64,000 nt of DNA from Candidatus Uhrbacteria bacterium (lineage in GTDB: Bacteria; Patescibacteriota; Patescibacteriia; 2-12-FULL-60-25): contig JADZFU010000004.1 of NCBI GenBank assembly GCA_020854265.1, forward strand, positions 1 to 64,000. The letters run 5' to 3'. Under the pieces are notes generated by a model. The model saw only the letters and a list, made by a program, of their open reading frames with translations, had not been told where the DNA came from and did no database searches. Positions within the stretch are counted from its first letter, which is position 1, and each line of letters opens with the position of its first letter. Both the position numbers and the translations under genes were made by a program. Shown here piece by piece: positions 11,613 through 21,364 of the stretch.

Positions 11613-11960
11613 TTAAACTTCACCCTTTTTACGCAGTTCGAGCAAAGCGGTGTCGACAATAGCAGCCTCGGCTTCGGTGTCGTCAAACTCGTAATGCAGG
11701 CGGGGAATGCGGCGCAGGCGGACATGCTGGGCCAGACCGTCTTTGATCTCGGCTTGGGCATGTTCAAGAATCTCCAAAACCTCTTCTTTTTTGTTTTCAG
11801 GGAAGACGGAGAGCACGAATTTGGCATGGCCTGTATTGGCCGTAACCTTGGCGGATAATACGGTCACCAAAACCCCTGGCGGAAACTCGACTTCCTCAGC
11901 CAAGACTTGGGCCATAGCATCACGGAGATGCTCAAAACCGGCTTCTACACGCAGGGACAT
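11613..11960 (-). CDS. rbfA: Ribosome-binding factor A
   Basis: KH-like fold pattern (FVLSVFPENKKEEVLEILEHAQAEIKDGLAQHVRLRRIPRLHYEFDDTEAEAAIVDTALLEL) and location beside a DHH phosphoesterase. Confidence 0.85.
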   Translation of the reverse strand: MSLRVEAGFEHLRDAMAQVLAEEVEFPPGVLVTVLSAKVTANTGHAKFVLSVFPENKKEEVLEILEHAQAEIKDGLAQHVRLRRIPRLHYEFDDTEAEAAIVDTALLELRKKGEV

Positions 11961-12029
11961 ATATCCAGAATCGTGAGGCCTAAAGCTTGAAACGTCAACC
12001 CTAAACAGCTATCATTTCAGGGATTATCT

Positions 12030-14246
12030 ATGTACCTGAAGCGGCTGGAAATCCAAGGATTCAAGACCTTCGCCCAGAAGACGGTTCTGGAGTTTCGAGC
12101 CGATAAAAAGGGCAGCCGAGGCATAACCTGCGTGGTCGGACCAAATGGATCGGGAAAATCTAATATCGCCGATGCCATACGCTGGGTCATGGGAGAGCAG
12201 AGTTTGAAGCTCTTGCGCGGCAAAAAAAGCGAAGACGTTATTTTTTCAGGTTCCGAAGGCCGAGCCCGCTCGGGTTTTGCCGAAGCGACCATGATCCTTG
12301 AGCGCGAGGAAGGAGATAAAACCGATCTTGATGTCGGGGAGGTTGCAATCACGCGCCGCTTATACCGCGACGGAAACTCGGAATATGAAGTCAATCGCCA
12401 AGCCGCACGTCTTACGGATGTCGCGCTTTTACTTGCGCAAGCCGGAATCGGCCAACGTACCTATTCCGTTATCGGACAGGGAATGATCGATAGCGTACTG
12501 GTCGCGAGTCCTAGCGAACGAAAAGAGTTTTTTGATGAGGCATTCGGACTCCGTCCATTCCAGCTTAAACGTACAAGCGCACTGAACAAGATAGATGATT
12601 CGAAGAAAAACTTGGCCCAGACAGAATCGCTTTTACATGAGATTGGACCGCGGCTGGTAACTCTCGAGCGGCAAGTAAAGCGTTTGGCAGAACGGGAAAC
12701 ACTTGAACAAGAATTGCGTTCATTGGAACGGTCGTTATATGGAAATGAATGGAAGCAAATCATGGACGGCATGAAGGCTGCCCAATCAAGACTCGATCAG
12801 GCGCGAGCATCGGAAATGTCTTTAGAGAAGGAAGCGAAAGAGCTCGAGGCAAAACTTTCCGGACTTGAGAAAACGACTCCAAAGAGCGACGGTTTTGATG
12901 CGTTACGAAAAACGCTAGATGATTTGAATATCGAACGTTCTGCATTACGCGAACGCGAATTAAAATTGGAAACAAAAAAAGCCGTGGCTGCGGTCCGTGC
13001 AGAAAAACCGTGGACGCCGCTGCCGCTTTCCAAAATCATCGAAACGGTCGAGTCGTTTAAAGGATGGCATGACGAGCTTCACGAAGAACTCGATAAGTCC
13101 AAGCCGGATTTGGATGTCATTAAAAAATTGGTAAAAAAGCTTCGCGAAACTTCGGATGATTTGGTGAGCAAGCTCCAGCGTCCGGCGCCTGAAGCAACAA
13201 AAGAAGAAGCAGTTGATCCAAGTATCGAAAAGGAGCTGGCAAGCATCGCCAAAGAAATGGCTGATTTAGCCGAAAAAACCCTTAAAGCGAATGCGGATTT
13301 GGAGCAATGGAAAAAATCCGAAGACAGCAAGCGCTCCGATATTTTCAAGCTCCAGCACGAGTTGTCGCAAAAGCGCTCCGAGGCTCAGTCGGCAGAACGA
13401 AAAGCAGGCGAAGCATCTATCGAGCTTGCGCGATTCGAAACCCGCCGTGACGGAATTTTGGCGGATCTGCGTCTACATGCGCCTGCTCTTGAACAGGATC
13501 TCGACACGCTCGCCAAAGCCGTCGGCGATGCTCCGGGGAGTGATGCGCAAGCTAGACTGCAGAAGCTCCGTTCTCAATTGGAATGGATTGGAGGCATTGA
13601 TCCCGAGACGATCAAAGACCATACGGAAACGAAAGAACGTTTCGAATTCTTGAGCAAGCAAGTCGAAGATCTGCGACAAGGGATCCAGGGCTTGGAGACG
13701 GTGGTTGCCGAGCTCGACACGACGATTCGCGAGCGCAGCTCGACTGCATTCAAGCGTCTTGATCGCGAATTCTCGCAATACTTCAAAAAGTTGTTCAATG
13801 GAGGCGACGCCTCGCTGGTCGAGGTGCAGCCTGAACCGGAAACTGATGAAGAGGGAAATATCATTCAAGACGTCGAGGAAGGCGCGGTTGCCGGCGTAGA
13901 TATCCAGGTTACGCCGCCGGGAAAACGCTTCAAATCCATTGCATTACTTTCCGGAGGCGAACGCGCGCTCACCTCCATCGCGCTTATTTGCGCCATCATG
14001 GCAACAAACCCCTCGCCATTTGTCGTACTCGATGAGGTTGATGCCGCGCTCGATGAAAGCAATTCGCGCAAGTTTGCCGAAATCATCCATTCTTTGGCAG
14101 ATAAGACGCAATTCATCGTGGTGACGCATAATCGAGCGACCATGATGCAGGCAACAGTTTTGTATGGAGTTACCATGGGTGCAGATGGAGTGTCGCAGCT
14201 CCTTTCCGTGAATTTTGAAGACGTTGAAAAGCTCCGGTCAAAATAA
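12030..14246 (+). CDS. smc: Compact SMC-family ATPase (738 aa)
   Basis: N-terminal MYLKRLEIQGFKTFAQKT...VVGPNGSGKSNIADAIRWVMGEQS; C-terminal LLSGGERALTSIALICAIMATNPSPFVVLDEVDAALDESNS; no recognisable hinge. Confidence 0.92.
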   Translation: MYLKRLEIQGFKTFAQKTVLEFRADKKGSRGITCVVGPNGSGKSNIADAIRWVMGEQSLKLLRGKKSEDVIFSGSEGRARSGFAEATMILEREEGDKTDLDVGEVAITRRLYRDGNSEYEVNRQAARLTDVALLLAQAGIGQRTYSVIGQGMIDSVLVASPSERKEFFDEAFGLRPFQLKRTSALNKIDDSKKNLAQTESLLHEIGPRLVTLERQVKRLAERETLEQELRSLERSLYGNEWKQIMDGMKAAQSRLDQARASEMSLEKEAKELEAKLSGLEKTTPKSDGFDALRKTLDDLNIERSALRERELKLETKKAVAAVRAEKPWTPLPLSKIIETVESFKGWHDELHEELDKSKPDLDVIKKLVKKLRETSDDLVSKLQRPAPEATKEEAVDPSIEKELASIAKEMADLAEKTLKANADLEQWKKSEDSKRSDIFKLQHELSQKRSEAQSAERKAGEASIELARFETRRDGILADLRLHAPALEQDLDTLAKAVGDAPGSDAQARLQKLRSQLEWIGGIDPETIKDHTETKERFEFLSKQVEDLRQGIQGLETVVAELDTTIRERSSTAFKRLDREFSQYFKKLFNGGDASLVEVQPEPETDEEGNIIQDVEEGAVAGVDIQVTPPGKRFKSIALLSGGERALTSIALICAIMATNPSPFVVLDEVDAALDESNSRKFAEIIHSLADKTQFIVVTHNRATMMQATVLYGVTMGADGVSQLLSVNFEDVEKLRSK

Positions 14247-14275
14247 AAACATCCCCGAAATGCGGGGATGTTTTT
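14245..14275. terminator. Bidirectional intrinsic terminator
   Basis: aaaaacatccccgaaatgcggggatgttttt between convergent smc and rpsP. Confidence 0.85.
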
Positions 14276-14278
14276 ATT

Positions 14279-14590
14279 TTAGGCTTTGGTTTCTTTCGCC
14301 ATTTTTTCTTTACGGCGTTTGGAGATCTGCGAGTGGGCGCGTTTGTCGCCTTTGATGATACCTTGGTCAACCAAGATATTGTGGACGGTGTCCGAGGTCT
14401 GTGCTCCTTTGCTGATCCAGTACTGGATACGTTCCTTTTCAAGGGTGACAGCCGGCGGGACCATGCGGGGATTGTAGGACCCGAGGATTTCGAGCGCCTT
14501 GCCCCAAGGATCGCGGGCTTTTTCCGAGATGATGAAGCGGTAGAGAGGCTGTTTTTTCTTGCCTACGCGTGTGAGACGAATGGTCAACAT
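14279..14590 (-). CDS. rpsP: 30S ribosomal protein S16
   Basis: MLTIRLTRVGKKKQPLYRFIISEKARDPWGKALEILGSYNP. Confidence 0.96.
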   Translation of the reverse strand: MLTIRLTRVGKKKQPLYRFIISEKARDPWGKALEILGSYNPRMVPPAVTLEKERIQYWISKGAQTSDTVHNILVDQGIIKGDKRAHSQISKRRKEKMAKETKA

Positions 14591-14620
14591 GTTCGTGTAA
14601 TACGAGATTAGGACTTAGAG

Positions 14621-14700
14621 GGGCCAATCTCCGCCAGAAGACGGGCCATAGAGCATGGCGAGAGAGTAGTAGAAATACCGAAAACCGTCAAGATTGGCCC
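14621..14700. other. Long-range inverted repeat in the rpsP/khpA intergenic region (candidate structured RNA leader)
   Basis: Perfect 10-nt arms gggccaatct (14621-14630) and agattggccc (14691-14700), with inner cgcca/tggcg pairing. Confidence 0.45.
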
Positions 14701-14752
14701 TTTTTAGGGGGTTATGCTATCCTTTTAGTACTTAAAATCTTATCTGTAAGAT

Positions 14753-15130
14753 ATGGCCGAAATGTATAAGGACCAGCAGTTTCTTGAATTCGTGGTGAAA
14801 AGCCTCGTCAACCATCCGGAAGACGTAAAAACCGATCGCGAAATCGACGATCGCGGCGTAAAAATCACCCTCCATGTCAATCCGGAAGATATGGGGTATA
14901 TCATCGGACGCCAAGGCCAGACCGCCCGCGCACTCCGAATTTTGCTCAAAATCGTCGGTGCCAAGGATAATGCCCGCGTGAGCATGGTTATCTACGAGCC
15001 AGAAGAGCTCCGCCGCCAGCATCAGGAAAAGAAGGGTACGTCCGAAATGGGCGATGCACCCCGCACTCCGCGCGTGCATGGCGACTCGGGTCTTGTCTCG
15101 GATGAGGACCTTGCCGACCTCGGTATCTAA
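14753..15130 (+). CDS. khpA: KH-domain RNA-binding protein (KhpA-like)
   Basis: KITLHVNPEDMGYIIGRQGQTARALRILLKIVG; abuts trmD. Confidence 0.85.
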   Translation: MAEMYKDQQFLEFVVKSLVNHPEDVKTDREIDDRGVKITLHVNPEDMGYIIGRQGQTARALRILLKIVGAKDNARVSMVIYEPEELRRQHQEKKGTSEMGDAPRTPRVHGDSGLVSDEDLADLGI

Positions 15131-15744
15131 TGCGCATAGACATCATCACAATTTTTCCCGAAATGGTGGAGCCGTATACCAACGGCTCCATTTTGGGCCG
15201 TGCGCAAAAAAGTAAAAAAGTGACGATTAAGACGCACCAGTTGCGCAAATGGACGAGTGACAAGCACAATACGGTGGATGACAAGCCGTTTGGAGGAGGG
15301 CCTGGCATGGTCATGAAGATCGAGCCGTTTGATAAGGCATTAAAATCTTTGAAGCTCGGAAAAAAATCACGTGTAATCCTGACGAGTGCCCGCGGTAAGG
15401 AGTTTACGCATGCCGATGCAAAACGCTTGGCCAAGTATGACCGCCTGGTTTTTCTCTGCGGCCGTTATGAGGGGGTGGATGAGCGCGTGGCTGAGCATCT
15501 TGCGGATGAAGAGCTTTCCATCGGCCCATATGTGTTAACGGGCGGCGAGCTGGCGGCAATGGTCATGACGGATGCCGTTGTCCGACATATTCCTGGCGTG
15601 CTTGGCAAGAGCGAATCACTCGAAGAGGTCCATGGAAGCTTCCCGCAATACACGAGGCCGGATGTTTATAAGAAGTGGAAAGTGCCGTCGGTGCTTTTGT
15701 CAGGGGATCACAAAAAAATTGAGGAGTGGAGAAAAGGGAAGTAA
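15130..15744 (+). CDS. trmD: tRNA (guanine-N1)-methyltransferase
   Basis: MRIDIITIFPEMVEPY...DDKPFGGGPGMVMK...LCGRYEGVDERV...SIGPYVLTGGELAAMVM. Confidence 0.97.
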   Translation: MRIDIITIFPEMVEPYTNGSILGRAQKSKKVTIKTHQLRKWTSDKHNTVDDKPFGGGPGMVMKIEPFDKALKSLKLGKKSRVILTSARGKEFTHADAKRLAKYDRLVFLCGRYEGVDERVAEHLADEELSIGPYVLTGGELAAMVMTDAVVRHIPGVLGKSESLEEVHGSFPQYTRPDVYKKWKVPSVLLSGDHKKIEEWRKGK

Positions 15745-18150
15745 TCAACTTCCTTTTTTCGTATCAATAATCCATTTGGCTAATTCGATCGGGAGCGCGG
15801 CTAAGAAAGAAATGCCAAACATGAGCAGGAGATCGCGCGGAGTAAGCGAGACGCTCTCAAATGCGGGCTGAAGGAATGGAATATACACGGCCCCAAGCAT
15901 GAGCGCCGAACCGATCGCGAGACCAATGGTCATCGGGAGATTGTCCCAGGGTATTCGCCAGAATGGCTTGTTTAAACGTCGCAAGAAGAATGCGATAAAC
16001 AAGGTCGAGAATCCGAGAGCGGCAAAGGCGATGGTTTTGGCTTCTGGTAATGGCCAGCCAAAACGCAGGAGGAGTACATACGCGGCAAATACGATAAGAC
16101 TTGCGCCGAGCGAACCGATAATAACAATGGTTCGGAGTGAGCGGTCCAGAAGCTTGTTTGATCCGAGACGACGGCCTTGGGTTTCTTCCCCGATTTCAAA
16201 TGCGTATGCGATGGCAGGGAAACTGTCCGTAAAGAAATTAATGAAGAGAATTTGTATGGCCCCGATCGGAGCAGGCAGAGCAAGGATCAAAGAACCCCCG
16301 ATCAATACCAGATCGCCTATAGCATTTGAGAGCAGATAGGCGACAACTTTGCGGATATTGGAGAGCATGCGACGTCCCTCGTGAATGGCCTCGACAATAG
16401 TGTTGAAGTTATTATCGAGAATCACCAAGTCGGCCACATCTTTGGCAACATCGGTACCAAATCCCATAGCAACGCCAATCTCGGCTTCCTTGAGAGCAGG
16501 TGCATCATTCACGCCGTCTCCGGTGATGGCGACGGATTCGCCTCGCGCACGGAAGGCGCGCACGAGCCTCCATTTTTGCTCGGGCGTGACACGGGCGAAT
16601 ACATGGATGTCCGCGACCCGTTTTTGGAGCTCCGCGTCGTCGAGTGTTTCTATGTCTTTGCCGGCCAATACACCCGTGGATGTAATACCCACTTCTTTGG
16701 CGATGGCGAGAGCGGTTCCGGGATGATCGCCTGTTACCATGGCCGTTACCACTCCGGCTTTTCCGATGTCGGTGATAGCTTCTTTTACGCCTGGACGAAT
16801 CGGGTCGCGGAAACCGATGAGTCCCTGCAAGCGCACTGGACCATTCGGTAGGTCGCGCAAGGCAATGCCGATCAAGCGCTCACCCGATGATGTTTGTTTC
16901 TCAATATTGAGCGGAACGGTTGATAATACGTCAGGCGCACCAACAAGAACCTCGCGTTGGTGGCCGTCTGCATTGATCACGATACCTCCGTATTTTTTTG
17001 TGGAATCAAACGGGATGCGTTCGATGATCGGATATTGTTTTTCAATATCCGATTGGAATATGCCTTTTTGTGCCGCGCCCCGGATCAATGCAACTTCTAC
17101 CGGTCGCCCGATAAACTTCCAAATACTTGGATCATCTTCCGGATTTTCGATGACTGCTTCGGACGAAGCAGCGGCGAGCGAAAGCAATTCTTTTTCTGAT
17201 GATTCGAGCGGAGTGATGGATGAGAGCGAAAGGTCGGCTTGGGTGAGGGTGCCGGTTTTGTCGGTTAAAATAAGCGTCGTTGATCCAAGTGTTTCCGCTG
17301 CTAAAAGCTGGCGTACAATGCCTTGGCGTTTTGCCAAGCGTTCAACGCCGGCTGCAAGAATGACCGTTAATGCAATCGGCAGTCCTTCCGGAACCATGGA
17401 TACGCCTACAGCAACGGAAATAAGCAGCATATCGAGCCATGTACGGCCGTTGGCGAGTCCAATCCAGAACAAAACCACGGCAATCGCGATGGAGGCGATT
17501 CCAAGAGTTCTTGATAAAGATGTGACCGCTTGCTGGAGCGGGGTCGGAGCTTCTTGCTGGGTGCCGGCAAGCTCGGCGATTCGGGCGAATTCCGTGTCTT
17601 TTCCGGTGGCGGTCACGACGGCTTCTCCCAGCCCCTCATCAATCAACGTTCCGCTCCGGATCATGTCGTCCGACTTTTTTTCAACTGCCAAAGATTCACC
17701 CGTTAAAATGCTTTCATTGATTGTAAGACCGGAGGCGCTGAGAAGACGCGCATCAGCCGAGATACGTTCTCCGCGGCCAAGAAGCAGGAGGTCGCCAACC
17801 ACGAGTTCTTCTGCCGGAATCTCATGTTCTTTATTGTCGCGTCGGACGCGCACACGGGTACGGACGTAGCTTTCCATCCGCGAGAGCACATCTTGCGCTT
17901 TCCACTCCTGCCAAAATCCCATGAGGGCATTTGCCAGTACTGCGGCAAGAATGACAATGGCTTCGAGCCATTCTTTGAGGAATACAGTCAGCGCTCCTGC
18001 GGCGAGCAGAATAAAAATCAACGGATTGACAAACTGTATGAGAAAAAATTCGAGAGCGGTCCGCTTTCTCTTTCTGGGGAGAATATTTGGACCGTTTTTT
18101 TGGAGGCGTGCAGCGGCTTCGGCCGAGCTTAGGCCTGAATTGGTAGGCAT
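15745..18150 (-). CDS. Cation-translocating P-type ATPase (Ca2+-type)
   Basis: LILTDKTGTLTQ, TGDGVNDAPALKEAEIGVAMG, ILTGESLAVEKK; start trimmed to MPTNSGLSSAEAAARLQKNGPN. Confidence 0.93.
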   Translation of the reverse strand: MPTNSGLSSAEAAARLQKNGPNILPRKRKRTALEFFLIQFVNPLIFILLAAGALTVFLKEWLEAIVILAAVLANALMGFWQEWKAQDVLSRMESYVRTRVRVRRDNKEHEIPAEELVVGDLLLLGRGERISADARLLSASGLTINESILTGESLAVEKKSDDMIRSGTLIDEGLGEAVVTATGKDTEFARIAELAGTQQEAPTPLQQAVTSLSRTLGIASIAIAVVLFWIGLANGRTWLDMLLISVAVGVSMVPEGLPIALTVILAAGVERLAKRQGIVRQLLAAETLGSTTLILTDKTGTLTQADLSLSSITPLESSEKELLSLAAASSEAVIENPEDDPSIWKFIGRPVEVALIRGAAQKGIFQSDIEKQYPIIERIPFDSTKKYGGIVINADGHQREVLVGAPDVLSTVPLNIEKQTSSGERLIGIALRDLPNGPVRLQGLIGFRDPIRPGVKEAITDIGKAGVVTAMVTGDHPGTALAIAKEVGITSTGVLAGKDIETLDDAELQKRVADIHVFARVTPEQKWRLVRAFRARGESVAITGDGVNDAPALKEAEIGVAMGFGTDVAKDVADLVILDNNFNTIVEAIHEGRRMLSNIRKVVAYLLSNAIGDLVLIGGSLILALPAPIGAIQILFINFFTDSFPAIAYAFEIGEETQGRRLGSNKLLDRSLRTIVIIGSLGASLIVFAAYVLLLRFGWPLPEAKTIAFAALGFSTLFIAFFLRRLNKPFWRIPWDNLPMTIGLAIGSALMLGAVYIPFLQPAFESVSLTPRDLLLMFGISFLAALPIELAKWIIDTKKGS

Positions 18151-18219
18151 GCCTGAATGGTAACAGGCTTGACGCTCGCCGAAAAACCGCGTATTCTTCC
18201 CCCGCAAACCAGCCGATAC

Positions 18220-18294
18220 GGCCCCTTCGTCTATCGGTTAGGACAGCGGCTTTTCAAGCCGTTAAGAGGGGTTCGACTCCCCTAGGGGCTACCA
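18220..18294 (+). tRNA. tRNA-Glu (TTC)
   Basis: GGCCCCTTCGTCTATCGGTTAGGACAGCGGCTTTTCAAGCCGTTAAGAGGGGTTCGACTCCCCTAGGGGCTACCA; cloverleaf with encoded CCA. Confidence 0.95.
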
Positions 18295-18297
18295 TAT

Positions 18298-18325
18298 AAA
18301 ACATCCCGCATTGCGGGATGTTTTA
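18298..18325. terminator. Intrinsic terminator between tRNA-Glu and convergent icd
   Basis: aaaacatcccgcattgcgggatgtttta. Confidence 0.8.
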
Positions 18326-19531
18326 TTTTGTATTCAGCCGTTCGACGACTTTGTTGATGAAGGCCTCGGTAGCGAGCCACGATTGCTCGGGACCGATGAG
18401 CATGGCCAAGTCTTTGGTCATGAAACCAGCTTCTACGGTTTCTATGCATGCCGTTTCCAATCGATTGGCAAAATCTGCCACATCGGGCGTGCTGTCGAAT
18501 TTTGCACGATAAGCGAGACCGCGTGTCCAAGCAAAGATCGACGCAATGGGATTTGTCGACGTTTCCTTTCCTTCTTGATGAAGACGGAAGTGCCGAGTCA
18601 CCGTACCATGAGCCGCTTCGGTTTCTACCGTTTTTCCATCGGGAGTGAGCAGTACCGAGGTCATGAGACCGAGGGAGCCAAAGCCCTGGGCTACGGTGTC
18701 GGACTGTACGTCACCGTCGTAGTTTTTACAGGCCCATAAGAATCCGCCGGGCCATTTGAGGGCGAGGGCGACCATGTCGTCGATGAGGCGGTGCTCGTAG
18801 GTGAGATTGGCGGCTTGGAATCGGGGAGCGAATTCCGCATCAAATATTTCTTGGAAGATATTTTTGAAGCGGCCATCGTAGGTTTTTAGAATGGTGTTTT
18901 TGGTCGAAAGGAAGACGGGGTAATTTCGCGCCAAACCATAATTGAAACAGGCTCGCGCAAAACCTCGGATAGATTCGTCGAGGTTATACATTCCGAGGGC
19001 GACACCAGAGCTCGGAAAATCAAAAATTTCTTGGGTGACCGGTCCGCTCCCATCCGTAGGGGTAAAGGTAAGCGTCAGTTTTCCGGCCGATGGGATATCT
19101 ATATCCGTGGCACGGTACTGGTCGCCATAGGCATGACGGCCGATCACAATGGGTTTTGACCAGCCAGAAACGAGTCTTGGAACGTTTTTGCAGATAATCG
19201 GCTCGCGAAAAACCGTTCCGTCCAGGATATTTCGGATGGTGCCATTTGGCGATTTCCACATTTTTTTGAGCCCGAATTCTTTTACACGCTCTTCGTCGGG
19301 CGTGATTGTTGCGCATTTTATCCCGACTCCATGTTTTTTAATGGCTTCGGCCGCATCTATCGTCACTTGATCGTTTGTTGCATCACGGTTCTGGATGGAG
19401 AGATCGTAGTATCTCAGATCGGCATCAAGATAGGGGAGGATGAGCTTGTCCTTGATCTGTTTCCAAATCACCCGTGTCATCTCATCGCCGTCAAGCTCGA
19501 CGATAGGATTTTTTACCTTGATTTTTTCCAT
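18323..19531 (-). CDS. icd: NADP-dependent isocitrate dehydrogenase (about 400-aa, eukaryotic-like dimeric type)
   Basis: [24 protein letters not shown]...[40 protein letters not shown]...[19 protein letters not shown]...[12 protein letters not shown]. Confidence 0.95.
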   Translation of the reverse strand: MEKIKVKNPIVELDGDEMTRVIWKQIKDKLILPYLDADLRYYDLSIQNRDATNDQVTIDAAEAIKKHGVGIKCATITPDEERVKEFGLKKMWKSPNGTIRNILDGTVFREPIICKNVPRLVSGWSKPIVIGRHAYGDQYRATDIDIPSAGKLTLTFTPTDGSGPVTQEIFDFPSSGVALGMYNLDESIRGFARACFNYGLARNYPVFLSTKNTILKTYDGRFKNIFQEIFDAEFAPRFQAANLTYEHRLIDDMVALALKWPGGFLWACKNYDGDVQSDTVAQGFGSLGLMTSVLLTPDGKTVETEAAHGTVTRHFRLHQEGKETSTNPIASIFAWTRGLAYRAKFDSTPDVADFANRLETACIETVEAGFMTKDLAMLIGPEQSWLATEAFINKVVERLNTK

Positions 19532-19544
19532 GCGTGAACATCCG

Positions 19545-21356
19545 TTATTTTCTTAACAATCCTCCCCATTCGACAAGAGTGAATCCTTCGCGTTTCGGGG
19601 TTTCAATTTTTGGTGCTTGAATAGAGATCGGGCTCGAGCGTTTTTCCCAATCCATGAAGATGCGGATTTGGGTGGTTGGTTTTGGTGAAACGTAGAGCGG
19701 AGCGGCTTTACTCCATTCGCTGACGATAAAAGACACGCGGTAGTAAGGAGCGTCCTGCATGAGCGGCAACCAGAACTCCATGAATTCTTTTGACTCCGTT
19801 TCATTCAAGCCGAGTCTTGCGAGCGTTTCTTTCAAGAATGTCTCTTGCTCTCCGTCTTTCACGAGCCAGCCTTCAGTCGGGGTTTTGTATGATACGCCCG
19901 TGCCTTCCCAGAAGAGCGATCCGTATTTTGAGCCATCAGGCATGACAAGGGTGCCGTCCGGATGGGCAGTAGTTGTCCAGCCTTGTTTCGGGTAAGTCGG
20001 TTCGCTCACGGTGACATTAATGAAGGAGGGGAGACGGACGGATACATTCGTTTTTTCTTCCGGATAAAGGTAGATAACGGGCTTGCCACATTCTGCGAGA
20101 GGAGCGAGGTTGCTTAGTGTGTAAACCGCATATCGACCAAGGGCGTCCTTCCAAAGAAAATATGGTACTGGATATGTTTTGAGGAATTCCTCTACAGGTG
20201 GCTTTTCTTTTCCTTCTGCGTAGAAATACCACATTTCATAAACGGATTGCGTGATCTTGCTTTGTGCAAGATTTTTTACCGTATAGATGGGATCCCCGTC
20301 CTTATTCGTACCAATTTGAATCAAGTCAGAGGTTCTTGGTTTTATATCATCAGCTACGATGACGGGACAATCAGTCGAGCCGCATCCTGCCGAGTAGTTT
20401 GAGCGATAGACGGTAGACGTGACAGGTGTTATGGACCAATTTATTTCTTCTGAAGGGATATCGTTTTTATCAAAATAGGTGTTAGCGTATGCGTCCGTAT
20501 CCTTGTATCCATCAAGATTTTCCGCGTTAAATCGCGAGCTAAACCCATGAGCTTGTTGATCTTCGGTGATAATCGCTAAACACCCTCCGTCGGTAGAGTA
20601 GATTTTATATCCTTGAAAACGCAAACCCGTGTCCTTCCATTTAGTGCGATCAGTGCCTGAATGGAAATAGGAACCGGCACTCGAGGCGATAAGAGTTTCG
20701 CCATTGCTAAGGGTGATCTGATCTGGAAGCTCGATGTATTTTACCGATGTGTTTTTTGCATAAGGAACAACGCTGGAAATCGAAAGTCCATACTCGTCTC
20801 CAATCGCAAGTGCTTGCGTTCTATCCTGACTCAGAATCATATTGACCGGATTCGGACATCCTAAATCGTAACAGGGGATTTCAAGTGCGTAGAAGGTCCA
20901 GTTTACATACGGTCCATTTTTTACAATACCGCGTTTTTCAGCCGTGATTCTTTCAACTTCTCCATTCGGTCCTGTCGAATAGTTTCTTGTTGCTTCGTCT
21001 AAAATCTCCTTCGCTGTTGAAGTTGAATTTTTTAACGAATCTAAATTATCGAGCAATGAATAAAAATCAACGCTCTGGGGCGAGCTCCATTCGACTTCAA
21101 GCAAGACGGTTGGCGTGTTTTGATCTGGCTCTGGTTCCATCGGCTCGTCTACTCCTGGATTATTTTCACTCGGCGGGATCCAGCTCGGTAGTCCGGTGGA
21201 GGTCGAAGCTGCCGGAATACGCGGCTGGTTCATTTTTTCAAAGCGGATCCAGATTACGCTGGTAAATACGACGGCGACGACGAGTCCGCCGATCATTAGC
21301 ATGGCATAAAGCCACGTCGGGGTGTGGTCCTGACGCGGTGCGGGAGAATTGGTCAT
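19545..21356 (-). CDS. Membrane-anchored conserved hypothetical protein with [12 protein letters not shown]...FTLVEWGG C-terminal module
   Basis: 603-aa ORF, single N-terminal TM ([22 protein letters not shown]); distinctive C-terminal block. Confidence 0.65.
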   Translation of the reverse strand: MTNSPAPRQDHTPTWLYAMLMIGGLVVAVVFTSVIWIRFEKMNQPRIPAASTSTGLPSWIPPSENNPGVDEPMEPEPDQNTPTVLLEVEWSSPQSVDFYSLLDNLDSLKNSTSTAKEILDEATRNYSTGPNGEVERITAEKRGIVKNGPYVNWTFYALEIPCYDLGCPNPVNMILSQDRTQALAIGDEYGLSISSVVPYAKNTSVKYIELPDQITLSNGETLIASSAGSYFHSGTDRTKWKDTGLRFQGYKIYSTDGGCLAIITEDQQAHGFSSRFNAENLDGYKDTDAYANTYFDKNDIPSEEINWSITPVTSTVYRSNYSAGCGSTDCPVIVADDIKPRTSDLIQIGTNKDGDPIYTVKNLAQSKITQSVYEMWYFYAEGKEKPPVEEFLKTYPVPYFLWKDALGRYAVYTLSNLAPLAECGKPVIYLYPEEKTNVSVRLPSFINVTVSEPTYPKQGWTTTAHPDGTLVMPDGSKYGSLFWEGTGVSYKTPTEGWLVKDGEQETFLKETLARLGLNETESKEFMEFWLPLMQDAPYYRVSFIVSEWSKAAPLYVSPKPTTQIRIFMDWEKRSSPISIQAPKIETPKREGFTLVEWGGLLRK

Positions 21357-21364
21357 ATTATCTT

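Noticed and set aside
16739-17869. 376-aa plus-strand ORF
   Set aside because: Antisense to the well-supported P-type ATPase; low-complexity Ser/Arg-rich translation without recognisable motifs.
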